Counted from the first letter of the stretch, positions 1-9,762 are shown. The stretch is DNA of 64,000 nt from Notoacmeibacter ruber (GCF_003668555.1 NZ_RCWN01000001.1:1970501-2034500); one strand, 5' to 3'. Translations and numbers: made by a program. Notes: generated by a model from the sequence alone, not told the origin.

Positions 1-805
1 CGGAAATGTAATCGACGCCGGTCGCCGCGACCTCGGCAATGCGTTCCAGCCGCATGTTACCGGATGCCTCGGTCTTCATCCGACCATCCACCAGCCGAAC
101 CGCTTCGCTGAGCGTCGCGGTTTCCATATTGTCGAGGAGGACGTTGTGCGCGCCGCCCTCGTCCAGCACTTCTGCAAGCTGATCGAGTGTGTCCACCTCG
201 ATCTCGACCGCCATCATGTGGCTGGCGCCCGACTTCACCGCCTGCAACACGGCGCGGACGCCTCCGGCGGCGGCAATATGATTGTCCTTGATCAGAATGG
301 CGTCCGACAGCGAATAGCGATGATTGAATCCGCCGCCATGGAGGACAGCCAGTTTCTCGGCAATGCGGAGGCCCGGCGTCGTCTTCCTGGTGCAGGTGAT
401 ACGGGCCTGCGTGCCCGCCGCCTCACCCACGAACGCCGCCGTCTGCGTGGCGATACCGCTCATCCGGCCGGCGAAATTTAAGGCCACGCGCTCACCCATC
501 AGGATCGAGGCGGCGTCTCCCTCGATCGCCATGACGGTCATGCCGGCTTCGCAGGCCTGACCATCCTCGACGATGGTGGAAACGACGAGATCGGGATCGA
601 CGAGACGAAAGGCAAGCGCTGCAATCGCCATTCCAGAGATGCGCCCGGCTTGCCGCGCGCGCATCTCGGCGCGCCAGCGCGTTCCGGCAGGGACGACGGC
701 CCGCGTCGTAGCGTCGCCATAGGCGCCCATATCCTCCAACAAAGCGCCCCGAACCATGGGTTCGAGAACGAGATTGGGAACGCGCATGGCGAAAGCCTGG
801 GTCAT
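1..805 (-). CDS. nadC: Nicotinate-nucleotide pyrophosphorylase (quinolinate phosphoribosyltransferase), 3' end outside window
   Basis: NadC converts quinolinate and PRPP to nicotinate mononucleotide, the step that joins the de novo branch to the common NAD pathway in the cytosol. The reading frame is open from the ATG at 805 to the left edge, about 268 residues of a protein that is usually 280-290, so only the extreme C-terminus is missing. Family signatures are visible: the N-terminal swivel domain with an EDxGxxGDxT-type stretch, the TRKTTPGLR phosphate-binding segment, the LIKDNH motif, and VEIEVD and LLDNM strands of the barrel. The start overlaps the nadB stop as ATGA, so the two are translationally coupled in a nadA-nadB-nadC operon. 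Confidence 0.93.
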   Translation of the reverse strand, partial: MTQAFAMRVPNLVLEPMVRGALLEDMGAYGDATTRAVVPAGTRWRAEMRARQAGRISGMAIAALAFRLVDPDLVVSTIVEDGQACEAGMTVMAIEGDAASILMGERVALNFAGRMSGIATQTAAFVGEAAGTQARITCTRKTTPGLRIAEKLAVLHGGGFNHRYSLSDAILIKDNHIAAAGGVRAVLQAVKSGASHMMAVEIEVDTLDQLAEVLDEGGAHNVLLDNMETATLSEAVRLVDGRMKTEASGNMRLERIAEVAATGVDYIS

Positions 806-2385
806 GTCGCCGGCTCTTTCTCTTCGACAGCAGTCCGGCGGATCGCCAAGGCCTCATCGAGCGTCATCATGGTTCGTTTGGCCAATTCCGGCTCGGGTGC
901 CGGAAAGTCAGAGCGATAATGGCCCCCGCGCGATTCCTCGCGCTGCAGGGCCGCCGCTGCGATCAGCGTGGCCGTTGCAATCATATTGGAGAATGCATCG
1001 GAGGGCGCGGTTTCACGGTTCAGATCATCGATCTTCCGCAATGCTGCTTTCAGCCCTTCCGCATTGCGCACGACACCGACATGGTCGGTCATCAATCGGC
1101 GCAGTTCTGCAACAGCGGACTGATCGGCCAGCGCGCCCCCTTCCTCGAAGGAAACAGAGACGTCTTCGATGTCATTTCCGGGAATGCCGAGCGTCCTGCC
1201 CATATCTTCGGCGGCGCTGGACGCGATCACCAGCGCTTCGAGAAGGCCGTTGGATGCAAGCCGGTTCGCACCGTGCAGGCCGGTCGAGGCGACCTCGCCC
1301 GCGACCCAAAGCCCTTCAAGAGAGGTGCGACCAGACGTATCGGCGGCAACGCCACCCATATGATAATGCGCCGCTGCATTGACGGGGATCGGCTCGGCAA
1401 CCGGATCGATACCAGCCTTGCGGCACGCCTCCGCAACGGCGGGAAACTGGGTCAGCACCTTTTCGCCAAGCGCTTTCCGGGTATCGAGCATGGGCCGAAG
1501 ACCCTGCTGGCTCTGGCTGAAAATGGCGCGCGCCACGATATCGCGGGGCGCAAGCTCCTTGTCGGGGTGAATGCCCTCCATGAAGCGCTCGCCACGCTCA
1601 TTGACGAGAATCGCGCCTTCCCCACGAAGAGCCTCCGTCGCCAGCGGCGCAGGATCGATGCCCGCGTCGATCGCGGTTGGATGAAACTGAACGAACTCCG
1701 GATCACCGATGACCGCACCGGCGCGGGCGGCCATGCCGATGACGTGTCCCCGGATGCGGGGCGGATTGGTAGTGATGGCGTAGAGGCCTGCCGAGCCGCC
1801 GCCCGCCAGAAGATGGGCCGAACCCCGCAGCAAGACCGGCACTGTCGATGGCTCCGACGCTCGCTCGATATAAACCCCGGTGACGCGACCGTCTTCGACT
1901 TCGAGGCCGCTCGCCAGCGTATCGGTCAGCACCTGGATCGAGGGAGTCTGAAGGACCTTTTCGACAAGCGTCGCCATGACGGCGCGACCTGCCTGATCTC
2001 CCATCACCTTGGCGATGCGGGGATGGCTATGCGCAGCTTCCAGCCCGAGCGAATAGTTGCCGTCGGACCGGTCGAAGGGTGTTCCAAGCGCGGTGAGATG
2101 GCGCACATGCTCCGGCGCAGCGGCCGTCACGAAGGCCGCGACGATCGGATCGACCGTACCGGCCCCTGCGATCTCCGTATCGTGAGCATGTTTCGAGGGC
2201 GCATCGCCTTCGCCGAGCGATGCGGCGATACCGCCCTGAGCCCAGGCCGAAGACGCGCCCTGCCCCAACGTTTCAGGCGAAATGAGAACCACCGGGCGCG
2301 GCGCCAGATTGATGGCGGCATAAAGTGCCGCAAGGCCCGCGCCGATGATGACGACACGTTCTGTTTCGATCGTTCTCTGCTTCAT
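802..2385 (-). CDS. nadB: L-aspartate oxidase
   Basis: NadB oxidises L-aspartate to iminoaspartate with FAD; NadA then condenses this to quinolinate. The 527-residue protein has the usual length. Near the N-terminus it shows the FAD-binding VVIIGAGLAALYAA dinucleotide fold and SSAWAQGGIA. Further on it has HxRI and AAHYHMGG motifs typical of the succinate dehydrogenase/fumarate reductase flavoprotein family, and GLWVAGEVASTGLHGANRLASN near residue 375, which binds the flavin. It lies 16 nt after nadA and overlaps nadC by 4 nt, consistent with one nadABC transcript. Confidence 0.95.
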   Translation of the reverse strand: MKQRTIETERVVIIGAGLAALYAAINLAPRPVVLISPETLGQGASSAWAQGGIAASLGEGDAPSKHAHDTEIAGAGTVDPIVAAFVTAAAPEHVRHLTALGTPFDRSDGNYSLGLEAAHSHPRIAKVMGDQAGRAVMATLVEKVLQTPSIQVLTDTLASGLEVEDGRVTGVYIERASEPSTVPVLLRGSAHLLAGGGSAGLYAITTNPPRIRGHVIGMAARAGAVIGDPEFVQFHPTAIDAGIDPAPLATEALRGEGAILVNERGERFMEGIHPDKELAPRDIVARAIFSQSQQGLRPMLDTRKALGEKVLTQFPAVAEACRKAGIDPVAEPIPVNAAAHYHMGGVAADTSGRTSLEGLWVAGEVASTGLHGANRLASNGLLEALVIASSAAEDMGRTLGIPGNDIEDVSVSFEEGGALADQSAVAELRRLMTDHVGVVRNAEGLKAALRKIDDLNRETAPSDAFSNMIATATLIAAAALQREESRGGHYRSDFPAPEPELAKRTMMTLDEALAIRRTAVEEKEPAT

Positions 2386-2401
2386 CCCCCCGGGCCGCCT
2401 C

Positions 2402-3451
2402 TCAATTCTTCAACGTGGCGGAAAGATCGATCATCTTCTGCACACTCAGCCGCGCCTTCTCGGCGACCTGCGGATCGACATGAACCTCGGGGCTCATTGT
2501 GTGGAGGCTCCAGAGCACCTTCTCCAGAGTGATCTTCTTCATATAGGGGCACATATTGCACGGCTTGGCGAACTCGACCTCCGGCAGGCTGTCGGAAATA
2601 TTCGAAGCCATAGAGCATTCCGTCACCAGCATCGCCTTTTTCGGCTTGTTGTCGCGCACCCAGCCGATGATGCCGGAGGTCGATCCCGTAAAGTCGGCTT
2701 CGGCCACGACATCGGGCGGGCATTCCGGATGAGCGATGATCTTCATCCCCGGATCGCTTTCGCGATAGCTCTTCATATCGTCCGCCGTGTAAAGCTCGTG
2801 GACGATGCAACTACCCGGCCAGTAGACGACATTCTTCGTCGATTGCGCCGCAACGTTCTGTGCCAGATACTGGTCCGGTGTCATGATGACCGTGTCGCTC
2901 TCCATGCTTTCCACGATGGAAAGGGCATTGGACGAGGTGCAGCATATGTCGGACGCCGCTTTCACTTCGGCTGTCGTATTGACATAGGAGACCACCGGCG
3001 CGCCGGGATATCTGGCGCGCATCTCCTCGATGCCTTCCGCTGTTATGCTTTCGGCAAGCGAGCAACCGGCACCCGTATCCGGAATGAGAACGGTCTTCTC
3101 CGGATTCAGGATCTTGGAGGTCTCGGCCATGAAGTGAACGCCGCACTGGACAATCACCTGCTGCTTGACCTTGGTCGCCTCGATAGCGAGCTGAAGGCTG
3201 TCGCCAACGAAATCGGCGACCCCATGATAGATATCCGGCGTCATATAGTTGTGCGCCAGAATGACGGCATCACGTTCCTTCTTCAGGCGGTTGATCGCCT
3301 CGATATAAGGGGCATGAAGCGCGAACTCGGCCTCGGGCACCACACGGTCCATGCGCTCATAGATTTCGCCCATATCTTTCGCCCGCGCCATGGAAGGCGT
3401 CAGGTCGTAAGCATTGGCCAGTTCGGTCTGCATGGTCGCCATATCGGTCAT
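2402..3451 (-). CDS. nadA: Quinolinate synthase A
   Basis: NadA is the [4Fe-4S] enzyme that condenses iminoaspartate with dihydroxyacetone phosphate to quinolinate. The protein shows VILAHNYM near the N-terminus, [14 protein letters not shown], the [12 protein letters not shown] and SSNA segments, and the C-terminal [14 protein letters not shown] cluster-binding region, all typical of the family. A longer frame extends to 3541, but I chose the ATG at 3451 because a GGAG ribosome site lies 6 nt upstream and the extra residues look non-conserved. That gives 349 residues, the normal length. It is the first gene of the nadABC operon. Confidence 0.94.
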   Translation of the reverse strand: MTDMATMQTELANAYDLTPSMARAKDMGEIYERMDRVVPEAEFALHAPYIEAINRLKKERDAVILAHNYMTPDIYHGVADFVGDSLQLAIEATKVKQQVIVQCGVHFMAETSKILNPEKTVLIPDTGAGCSLAESITAEGIEEMRARYPGAPVVSYVNTTAEVKAASDICCTSSNALSIVESMESDTVIMTPDQYLAQNVAAQSTKNVVYWPGSCIVHELYTADDMKSYRESDPGMKIIAHPECPPDVVAEADFTGSTSGIIGWVRDNKPKKAMLVTECSMASNISDSLPEVEFAKPCNMCPYMKKITLEKVLWSLHTMSPEVHVDPQVAEKARLSVQKMIDLSATLKN

Positions 3452-3575
3452 CGCGATCTCCGTTCGGAGGAAGGGATGAGCTTCATCTAGGCAATAGCGG
3501 CGGCAAAAGCCATTATTTTTCGCCGAGTGCCCCGAGCGCAAAACGCAAAATAGGCTGCCAAGTCAGGTCGATGGC

Positions 3576-4094
3576 TCATTGCGGCTTCAGGATGAGCGGC
3601 AGACCTGCCGCCACGAACACCACCCGGTCGGCCAGTGCCGCCATGCGCTGATTGAGAAGACCCTGCGCATCACGAAAGCGGCGGCCAAGCGCATTTTCCG
3701 GCACGATCGAAAGGCCCACCTCGTTCGACACTAGGACCGTCGCTCCGGTCCGGTGCCGGAGGACGTCTTCAAGAGCATCTGTCGCTGGTTCCGGATCGCG
3801 ATCATTCAGCACAAGGTTGCTGAGCCAGAGCGTCAGACAATCGACCAGGACCGGCGCCTCCGTCGGTATCTCGTCAACCGCCCCGGCCAGGTCCAACGGT
3901 GCTTCGACCGTTCGCCAACCTGTGTCACGCCGCTGCCTGTGCATCGCAATCCTCGCCTCCATCTCGGCATCGAAAGCCTGTGCCGTTGCGACGTAGAAAA
4001 GGGGTGGAAGCTCATCGGCCAGCAATTGCTCGGCATGGCGGGATTTGCCGGATCGAGCTCCGCCAAGAACCAGAGAAATGCGTTGCTGCGTCAC
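3576..4094 (-). CDS. cobU: Adenosylcobinamide kinase / adenosylcobinamide-phosphate guanylyltransferase
   Basis: The bifunctional enzyme (CobU, called CobP in alphaproteobacteria) phosphorylates adenosylcobinamide and then attaches GMP, in the late nucleotide-loop assembly of vitamin B12. The N-terminus has the P-loop LVLGGARSGKS, followed by FYVATAQAFDAEMEARI with the HxxRR-like RQRRDTGWRTVE segment, then VLVDCLTLWLSN and LVSNEVGLSIVPENALGRRFRDAQGLLNQ, all CobU landmarks. The frame opens with TTG at 4127, but the GTG at 4094 has an AGGA site 6 nt upstream and gives the usual 172 residues. No other cob genes are in the window and I see no B12 riboswitch upstream. Confidence 0.92.
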   Translation of the reverse strand: MTQQRISLVLGGARSGKSRHAEQLLADELPPLFYVATAQAFDAEMEARIAMHRQRRDTGWRTVEAPLDLAGAVDEIPTEAPVLVDCLTLWLSNLVLNDRDPEPATDALEDVLRHRTGATVLVSNEVGLSIVPENALGRRFRDAQGLLNQRMAALADRVVFVAAGLPLILKPQ

Positions 4095-4195
4095 GTAAAG
4101 TCCTTTTGCGCCGTGCCGGCGGATCAAAATTATTCATCCCCTGCTAGGAGCGAATGCCGCGCAGGAGAGCGAAGTCGGTCCTAACAGAAAAGCCC

Positions 4196-4272
4196 CGCTT
4201 ATGCTCCCCGCTATCGACCGGGCGTATCGCCTCACCGGGCTGGACGTTCCTTTTCGCAAGGTCACATAAGCG
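4196..4272. other. Unassigned inverted-repeat element, possible structured RNA
   Basis: A perfect 8-bp inverted repeat (CGCTTATG / CATAAGCG) closes a 61-nt interior. Read on the minus strand the interior can form CCTT/AAGG with a 5-nt loop, GGCG/CGCC with a 3-nt loop, and an enclosing CCCG/CGGG pairing, so a multi-helix fold is possible. It sits between cobU (-) and the nitronate monooxygenase gene (+) and could be a leader of either. It does not match the B12 riboswitch, SRP RNA or a tRNA as far as I can read it. No function is assigned. Confidence 0.35.
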
Positions 4273-4313
4273 TCAAGACTCAAATGCGGCGATAAGAGGA
4301 GGCCTGCCCCTAC

Positions 4314-5387
4314 ATGACATCATCCGCATTTTCCGAATGGTTCAACGCCGACTACCCCATCATTCAAGCTCCGATGGCGGGCGTCACCACGCCGAAACTG
4401 GCTGCCGCAGTTTGCGAGGCCGGAGCGATCGGCGCGTTGGGACTTGGTGCGATGAACGCGGATACCGCCAGAAAACATGTCGAAGAGTTACACTCCATGA
4501 CGGCGAAGCCATTTATTCTCAACGTCTTCTGTCATGCCGACAAAGCCTCTGACGATGAGACCGAGCGAAACTGGATCACGACTCTTTCCAACGAATTCGA
4601 ACGCTTCGGCAAAAAGCCGCCCGAAGAGCTGACGACGCCTTATACGCCTTATCAGGATGATCCGGCCATGCAGCGTCTTATGCTGGAGCTGCAGCCGGCG
4701 GCGTTGACCTTCCATTTCGGATTGCCTGGCGACGATCATATCGAAGACCTGAAGAAGGCCGGCATTCGTCTCGGCGCGACGGCGACAAATGCCGAGGAAG
4801 TGCGGTTGATCGAGAAAAAGAGACTCGACTTCGTCATTGCGCAGGGTTGGGGCGCGGGAGGTCATCGCGGTGTTTTCGATGCGTCCGCTGTCGATGAAAA
4901 AATGCCGACCGACGCCGTTCTATCCGTCTGTCTGGAGGAGACCGATCTGCCAGTGATCGCCGCCGGAGGCATCATGACCGGCAGCGATATCGCGACCTTC
5001 CTGGGGATGGGCGCCAGCGCCTGCCAGCTTGGCACCGCTTTCGTCGCTTGCCCGGAAAGCTCCACCGCACCAGTGCATCGTCGGTGGCTTGCCGACCCTG
5101 ACCGTGAAACGGTCATGACGCGAGCCATATCGGGCCGTCCCGCACGCGGTTTCGTCAACCGGCTGACCGCCATTGGCGATAAGATCGGCGAACCGGCCAT
5201 ACCGGCCTACCCGCGAGCCTACAGCATCGGAAAGGCGCTCCATGCGTCCGCCGCCACTCATGACAGCGATGCTTATGGCGCCTTCTGGGCGGGGACAGGC
5301 CATGTAAGATCGCGGCCCCTTCCCGCCGGGGAGCTCGTCGCGACACTGGTTCGTGAATACGAAGCCGCCTTGGAGCGCGGAGTCTAG
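4314..5387 (+). CDS. Nitronate monooxygenase family flavoprotein
   Basis: Members of the 2-nitropropane dioxygenase/nitronate monooxygenase family are FMN-dependent TIM-barrel enzymes that oxidise alkyl nitronates; many homologues have unknown substrates. The 357-residue protein begins with the typical YPIIQAPMAGVTTPKLAAAV segment. It has VIAQGWGAGGHRG around residue 170-185, where the conserved histidine lies, then AAGGIMTGSDIATFLGMGASACQLGTAFVACPES, which binds the flavin phosphate. An AGAGGAGG ribosome site ends 11 nt before the ATG. The gene stands alone, convergent with the RND operon, whose stop codon is only a few bases away. Confidence 0.85.
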   Translation: MTSSAFSEWFNADYPIIQAPMAGVTTPKLAAAVCEAGAIGALGLGAMNADTARKHVEELHSMTAKPFILNVFCHADKASDDETERNWITTLSNEFERFGKKPPEELTTPYTPYQDDPAMQRLMLELQPAALTFHFGLPGDDHIEDLKKAGIRLGATATNAEEVRLIEKKRLDFVIAQGWGAGGHRGVFDASAVDEKMPTDAVLSVCLEETDLPVIAAGGIMTGSDIATFLGMGASACQLGTAFVACPESSTAPVHRRWLADPDRETVMTRAISGRPARGFVNRLTAIGDKIGEPAIPAYPRAYSIGKALHASAATHDSDAYGAFWAGTGHVRSRPLPAGELVATLVREYEAALERGV

Positions 5388-5392
5388 CCGGA

Positions 5393-8300
5393 TCAGGCGA
5401 CTTCTTCGGGCGCGAGTTGTTCGGCACGCGCCAGTTCGCGCCTGAGCCGGGCCGCCTCTTCGGCGGATGGCGCCGCAAATCGGGCAAGGAGCAGATAAAC
5501 GACCGGCGTCAGATAGAGCGTCGCAACCGTCGAGAGACCAAGCCCGCCGACGATGACGTAGCCGAGCGCATTGCGCGCCTCCGCTCCGGCCCCGGATGAG
5601 AGGATGAGAGGCACGGCGCCGAAGATCGTAGAGATCATGGTCATCATGACGGGCCGCAGACGCAACACGGCGGCTTCCTCCACCGCTTCGCGCACGCTCC
5701 GCCCCATATTGCGCAGCTGGTTGGCGAACTCCACGACCAGAATGCCGTTCTTGGCCATGACGCCGACGAGAAGCACCAGCCCGATCTGACTGTAGACGTT
5801 GAAGCTGACCCCCAGCAGCGCCATCGCCCAGATCGCGCAGGCAAGGCCGATCGGCACGGTCGCCATGATAATCAGCGCCGAGAGAAAACTTTCGAACTGC
5901 GCCGCGAGGACGAACAGCACAATCAGGATGGCAATACTGAAGGTCACGATCAGATCCGTGGTCGACTTGTCGAGAACAGCCGCCTCCGAAAGCGGGATCA
6001 TTCGCACTCCGCTTGGCAGAAGCGGCTCGGCGATCGCCGTCAATTCATCCAGCGCGGTTGCAAGAGCCATATCATCGGGGGAAACCGTGACGGTCACGGC
6101 ACGCTGCTGTTCTTCGCGATCCAGCGACGAAGCCGCCGACGTCTCGGTCAGGCTTGCGATGGAGGAGAGGGGCACCATCCGGTCGCCATTGGCTTTCAGA
6201 TAGATGTTCTCCAAGTCGGTCGGATCGTTGATCGGGCGGGTCGTCGAGACCAGCTTTACCGGAAAGGCCCGGTCGGCGATGAAAACGCTCCCGACCTCGC
6301 GGCCATCGAGCATCGCCTGAATGGCGGTTGAAAGTCCCGAGAAATCAATGCCGAGATCCGAGGCGCGCTCGCGGTCGATCTGAACCGACAATTGCGGCGT
6401 GGAGGCGGAGTAATTCTGCCGCGGATTGGAGAAGCGCGGATCCGCCTTTAACTGATCGACCAGATTTTCCGCCGTCTCTCCAAGAACGCGATAGCTCGGA
6501 CCGACCAGCGCGACGCGCAGGCCTCTGCCTGCTCCGCGAATACCCAGGGAATTGGGCTGGATAGCGAATGCTCTTACACCCGCCACCTCTCCGACGGCGG
6601 CGTTGATATCATTGACGATATCGTTCTGGCTGCGCTCACGCTCTTCCCAAGGCGCTAGCGTCAGCACCATGAACCCGCCACCCCGATTGCTGCCGGAGAA
6701 TGAAAAGATGTTCTGAACCTCGCCTCTTTCGCGCAACGGTTCGAGAAGCGACTCGATCTGCTTCAGCTTTCCTTCGGTATATTCCGGCGCAACGCCTGAG
6801 GCGACACGAACCGAGAGAAGGGCAATGGACCGGTCTTCCTGGGGCAGAAGTTCGCGGTCGACATTCTGAAAGGCGATCCAGGCCGAGGCGGCAAAGGCCA
6901 GCATGGCCAAAATGATTGCGAAGGGAAAGGCGAGCGCAAAACGCAAAGTCGAGGCGTAAAGCCGCTCCAGATAGGAGCCAAAGCGCCGGGCGAGGCCGGG
7001 AGCCTTCTCTTCACTCTCGTTCCGCGCCTTCAACATGCGCGATGCCAGCATCGGGCAAAGGGTCAGGGCGACGAAACTGGAAAGTGTTACTGAAAAGGCG
7101 AGCACGAAACCGAATTCGCCGAACAGGCTGCCGGATTGTCCGGGAAGAAACGAGACCGGCACGAAGACCGCGATCAGGGTCGCGGTCGTCGCGATGACGG
7201 CGAAAAACACTTCCCGAACACCAAGGACCGCAGCGGCGCGAGGACCGAAACCGGCATTGCGCTTTCGCACGATGTTCTCCAGCACGACGATGGCGTCATC
7301 GACCACCATGCCGGTCGCCAGAACCAGCGCCAGCAAAGTCAGGATGTTGATCGAAAAGCCGGCCAGCCATATGGCGCCGAAAGTGCCGAGCAGGGCCACG
7401 GGTATCGTCACCGTGGGAATGAGGGTCGCCCGCCAGTCCAGAAGGAACAGGAAGATCACGACGACCACCACTGCCACGGCAATCAGCAGGGAGTTACGGA
7501 CCTCCGTGATCGCCCCCCGCACAAAGGTCGCATCATCGCTGGTCACACGGATCGCGACCCCGTCGGGCAGCCGCTGCTGGATCTCGGCGACGGCGGCGCG
7601 CACGCCATCGGAAATCGTCAGCGTGTTGGACGAGGCCTGACGGATGACGCCCATTCCGACACCAGTCTGCCCGTTGGCGCGCAAGTTGGAGCCTTCCAGA
7701 TCAGGCCCGAGCGTCACCCGCGCCACATCGCCAAGTCGCACGCGGTCAGCGAGAATAAGGGCTTCGAAATCCTCCGCCGAGGTGACATCGGCCTGGGCCC
7801 GGACGACGAGGTCCTGCCCGCCGCTGGTCAGCGAGCCTGCCGGCACGTCGAAGGAAAGAGAGGAAAAAACGCTGGTCAGGTCGCCGGGCGAGAGTCCGCG
7901 CGCCGCAAGCGCATCAGGATCGAGATCGATCAGGAATATCTTTTCCTTCTCGCCATAGATCTCGATATCGGCGACACCCTCCACCGCGTTGAGTCGGTCC
8001 ACAACCTCATCTTCGACGAGAACCGTCAGATCGGCCACGCCAAGCCTTTCCGACGTTACAGCGATGCGCATGACCGCCTCGGCGTCGGAATCGGCTTTCA
8101 CGATCCGCGGTTCCTCAGCATCGTCCGGCAATTGATTGACGACCTGTGCGACTGCATCTCGAAGATCGGCGGCGGCAACCGAAATATCGGTCGAGGAGGA
8201 AAACTCCGCCATGACACGGCTGCTGCCCTGCGACGAAGACGAGGAAATCGTCTCAACGCCGGAGATGCGCGCGGCTGCGGATTCGATAACGGCTGTGATC

Positions 8301-8551
8301 TCACGATCCACCGCTTCCGGCGCGGCCCCGCTCCAGTCCGTCCGAATACTGACCACCGGGCGGTCGACATCGGGGAGTTCGCGGACCTCTCCCCCATAGA
8401 TGCCGGCAAGACCGGCAACGATGATGAGAAGATTGACGACGAGTGCGAAGACCGGACGGCGGATGAAAAGGGCCGTCCCGCTCGTCGCAATTTCCGCCGG
8501 TGACGGGCGGGAGGCAGCGGAACCGCTATCGGTTCGGGTCGTATCGCTCAC
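5393..8551 (-). CDS. RND family efflux pump inner-membrane permease (AcrB/MexF-like)
   Basis: This is the proton-driven inner-membrane transporter of a tripartite RND pump, probably exporting drugs or other amphiphilic compounds. At 1052 residues it has the family's normal length. TM1 starts near residue 28, and two large periplasmic loops separate TM1-TM2 and TM7-TM8. TM4 carries LLALVLATGMVVDDAIVVLENI, with the paired aspartates of the proton relay. The second half repeats the pattern with GLVLLVGVMAKNGILVVEFANQ. The start is GTG, 2 nt after the adaptor stop, so the two are co-transcribed. No outer-membrane factor gene is adjacent, so a shared TolC-like channel is likely. Confidence 0.93.
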   Translation of the reverse strand: MSDTTRTDSGSAASRPSPAEIATSGTALFIRRPVFALVVNLLIIVAGLAGIYGGEVRELPDVDRPVVSIRTDWSGAAPEAVDREITAVIESAAARISGVETISSSSSQGSSRVMAEFSSSTDISVAAADLRDAVAQVVNQLPDDAEEPRIVKADSDAEAVMRIAVTSERLGVADLTVLVEDEVVDRLNAVEGVADIEIYGEKEKIFLIDLDPDALAARGLSPGDLTSVFSSLSFDVPAGSLTSGGQDLVVRAQADVTSAEDFEALILADRVRLGDVARVTLGPDLEGSNLRANGQTGVGMGVIRQASSNTLTISDGVRAAVAEIQQRLPDGVAIRVTSDDATFVRGAITEVRNSLLIAVAVVVVVIFLFLLDWRATLIPTVTIPVALLGTFGAIWLAGFSINILTLLALVLATGMVVDDAIVVLENIVRKRNAGFGPRAAAVLGVREVFFAVIATTATLIAVFVPVSFLPGQSGSLFGEFGFVLAFSVTLSSFVALTLCPMLASRMLKARNESEEKAPGLARRFGSYLERLYASTLRFALAFPFAIILAMLAFAASAWIAFQNVDRELLPQEDRSIALLSVRVASGVAPEYTEGKLKQIESLLEPLRERGEVQNIFSFSGSNRGGGFMVLTLAPWEERERSQNDIVNDINAAVGEVAGVRAFAIQPNSLGIRGAGRGLRVALVGPSYRVLGETAENLVDQLKADPRFSNPRQNYSASTPQLSVQIDRERASDLGIDFSGLSTAIQAMLDGREVGSVFIADRAFPVKLVSTTRPINDPTDLENIYLKANGDRMVPLSSIASLTETSAASSLDREEQQRAVTVTVSPDDMALATALDELTAIAEPLLPSGVRMIPLSEAAVLDKSTTDLIVTFSIAILIVLFVLAAQFESFLSALIIMATVPIGLACAIWAMALLGVSFNVYSQIGLVLLVGVMAKNGILVVEFANQLRNMGRSVREAVEEAAVLRLRPVMMTMISTIFGAVPLILSSGAGAEARNALGYVIVGGLGLSTVATLYLTPVVYLLLARFAAPSAEEAARLRRELARAEQLAPEEVA

Positions 8552-8553
8552 GA

Positions 8554-9762
8554 CTAGTCGTTCCGCTCGGTCTGGGTCGGTTCGATCGACGCCGTCGAGC
8601 CACCGGCTCCGGCCTCGTCAATGCGAACACCGCCGCCCTCGCGAACGCTCTCCACGCCTTCCTGGACCACAAGCGTACCGACCGACAGGCTGTCGCTGGC
8701 AACGAGCACCTGCTCGGCATTGCGCTGGACGATCGAAATGGGAGCGCGTCCGACCTTGCGGTCGTCATCGAGCGTCCAGACATAGGCGCCGTCGGTGCTC
8801 CACTGAACCGCTAGCGGCGGCACGGAAAGGCGAGGATTACCTTTCAGTTCGAAGCCGATACGAAAGCTCATGCCGGGGCGCAGAAGCCCCTCTTCATTGG
8901 GTATCTTTCCGCGAACGCGCAATGTGCGGCTGGCCTCTTCGAGACGGTTGTCGACGCCGACGATCTCGCCTTCGAAGGAACGGTCAGGCACGGCGTCGGT
9001 CTGTGCCTCAAAGGCCTTGCCAACCACCATGGAGGCCGCGAGGCGTTCCGGCACATAGAACGTCACCTGCAGAGAAGAGAAATCCTCGATCCGCACGATA
9101 TCGCTACTCGTGGTCAGCATCTCGCCGGGATCGATTTCCACTATACCCGCGACGCCGTCTATTGGAGCTTCCACACGGCGCTGCGACAGATGAAACTTCG
9201 CCTCCTTCAGTTCCACCTCGGCCGTCGCCAGATCGGTCCGGGCCTGATCCGTCTCGACACTGGAAATGGTGCCGCGATTGCTGAGCCTGCCGTAACGTTC
9301 GACCTTTTCCCTAGCCTGATCGACGGCAAGCTGGGCGCGTTCCACCGCGAGTACTTCGGCGTCGTCCTGAAGCTGAATGATAAGATCGCCGGCCTGGACT
9401 TTATCGCCCGTCTCGACCTCGATCGATTCGACCTGACCGGCCTCGTTCGGTCTCAGCGTGACCGAGCGCAGCGACAGCCCCGTACCGATGGTGCTGAAGC
9501 GTTTATCCATGGAGGCCTCGCCAACCTCCGCAACCGTCACGAGCGGAGCAGCGCCGAAACCGCCCATCCGCCGGCCGCCACCCCGTGGCCCTCCTGCCGC
9601 GCCCTCCTGCTCCGTTTCCGGTGTCAGAAAGGTCAGCGCGCTCAGCCCGGTATCGTTCAGGACGCTCCCGGCATTCGGATCGAGCCGCAGCCAGATTGCC
9701 GAAGCAACCACCACGACCAGAAGACAAGCCATGACCTGTTTGAGGAAAGTGATTAGTCGCAA
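8554..9762 (-). CDS. RND efflux periplasmic adaptor (membrane fusion protein)
   Basis: The adaptor links the RND permease to an outer-membrane channel. One N-terminal transmembrane segment or uncleaved signal (residues about 7-25) is followed by a Gly/Arg-rich linker. Then come a barrel-sandwich segment with VETGDKVQAGDLIIQLQDDAEVLAVE, an alpha-hairpin region (AVERAQLAVDQAREKVERYGRL), the second half-lipoyl motif with RVEAPIDGVAGIVEIDPGEML, and beta-barrel segments (LRPGMSFRIGFEL). The frame begins at a TTG at 9762; an in-frame ATG at 9732 is an alternative. It is first in a two-gene operon with the permease; the 132 bp upstream carries no other feature I can support. Confidence 0.9.
   Translation of the reverse strand: MRLITFLKQVMACLLVVVVASAIWLRLDPNAGSVLNDTGLSALTFLTPETEQEGAAGGPRGGGRRMGGFGAAPLVTVAEVGEASMDKRFSTIGTGLSLRSVTLRPNEAGQVESIEVETGDKVQAGDLIIQLQDDAEVLAVERAQLAVDQAREKVERYGRLSNRGTISSVETDQARTDLATAEVELKEAKFHLSQRRVEAPIDGVAGIVEIDPGEMLTTSSDIVRIEDFSSLQVTFYVPERLAASMVVGKAFEAQTDAVPDRSFEGEIVGVDNRLEEASRTLRVRGKIPNEEGLLRPGMSFRIGFELKGNPRLSVPPLAVQWSTDGAYVWTLDDDRKVGRAPISIVQRNAEQVLVASDSLSVGTLVVQEGVESVREGGGVRIDEAGAGGSTASIEPTQTERND

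Noticed and set aside
919..2532. A 537-codon open frame on the plus strand over nadB
   Set aside because: It is antisense to a gene with full NadB motifs; long shadow frames are common at this GC content and this one shows no domain.
4196..4272. tRNA-like reading of the 77-nt inverted repeat
   Set aside because: The length and the 8-bp closing stem suggest it, but there is no 7-nt anticodon loop and no GTTCRANTC T-loop on either strand.
4095..4313. Possible cobalamin riboswitch before cobU
   Set aside because: I looked for the B12 box and the conserved GCCACTGG segment on the minus strand and found neither.
7136..8503. A 455-codon plus-strand frame over the RND permease gene
   Set aside because: Antisense shadow of a protein with clear AcrB motifs; its composition (Gly, Arg, His, Asp) is typical of frames opposite membrane-protein genes.
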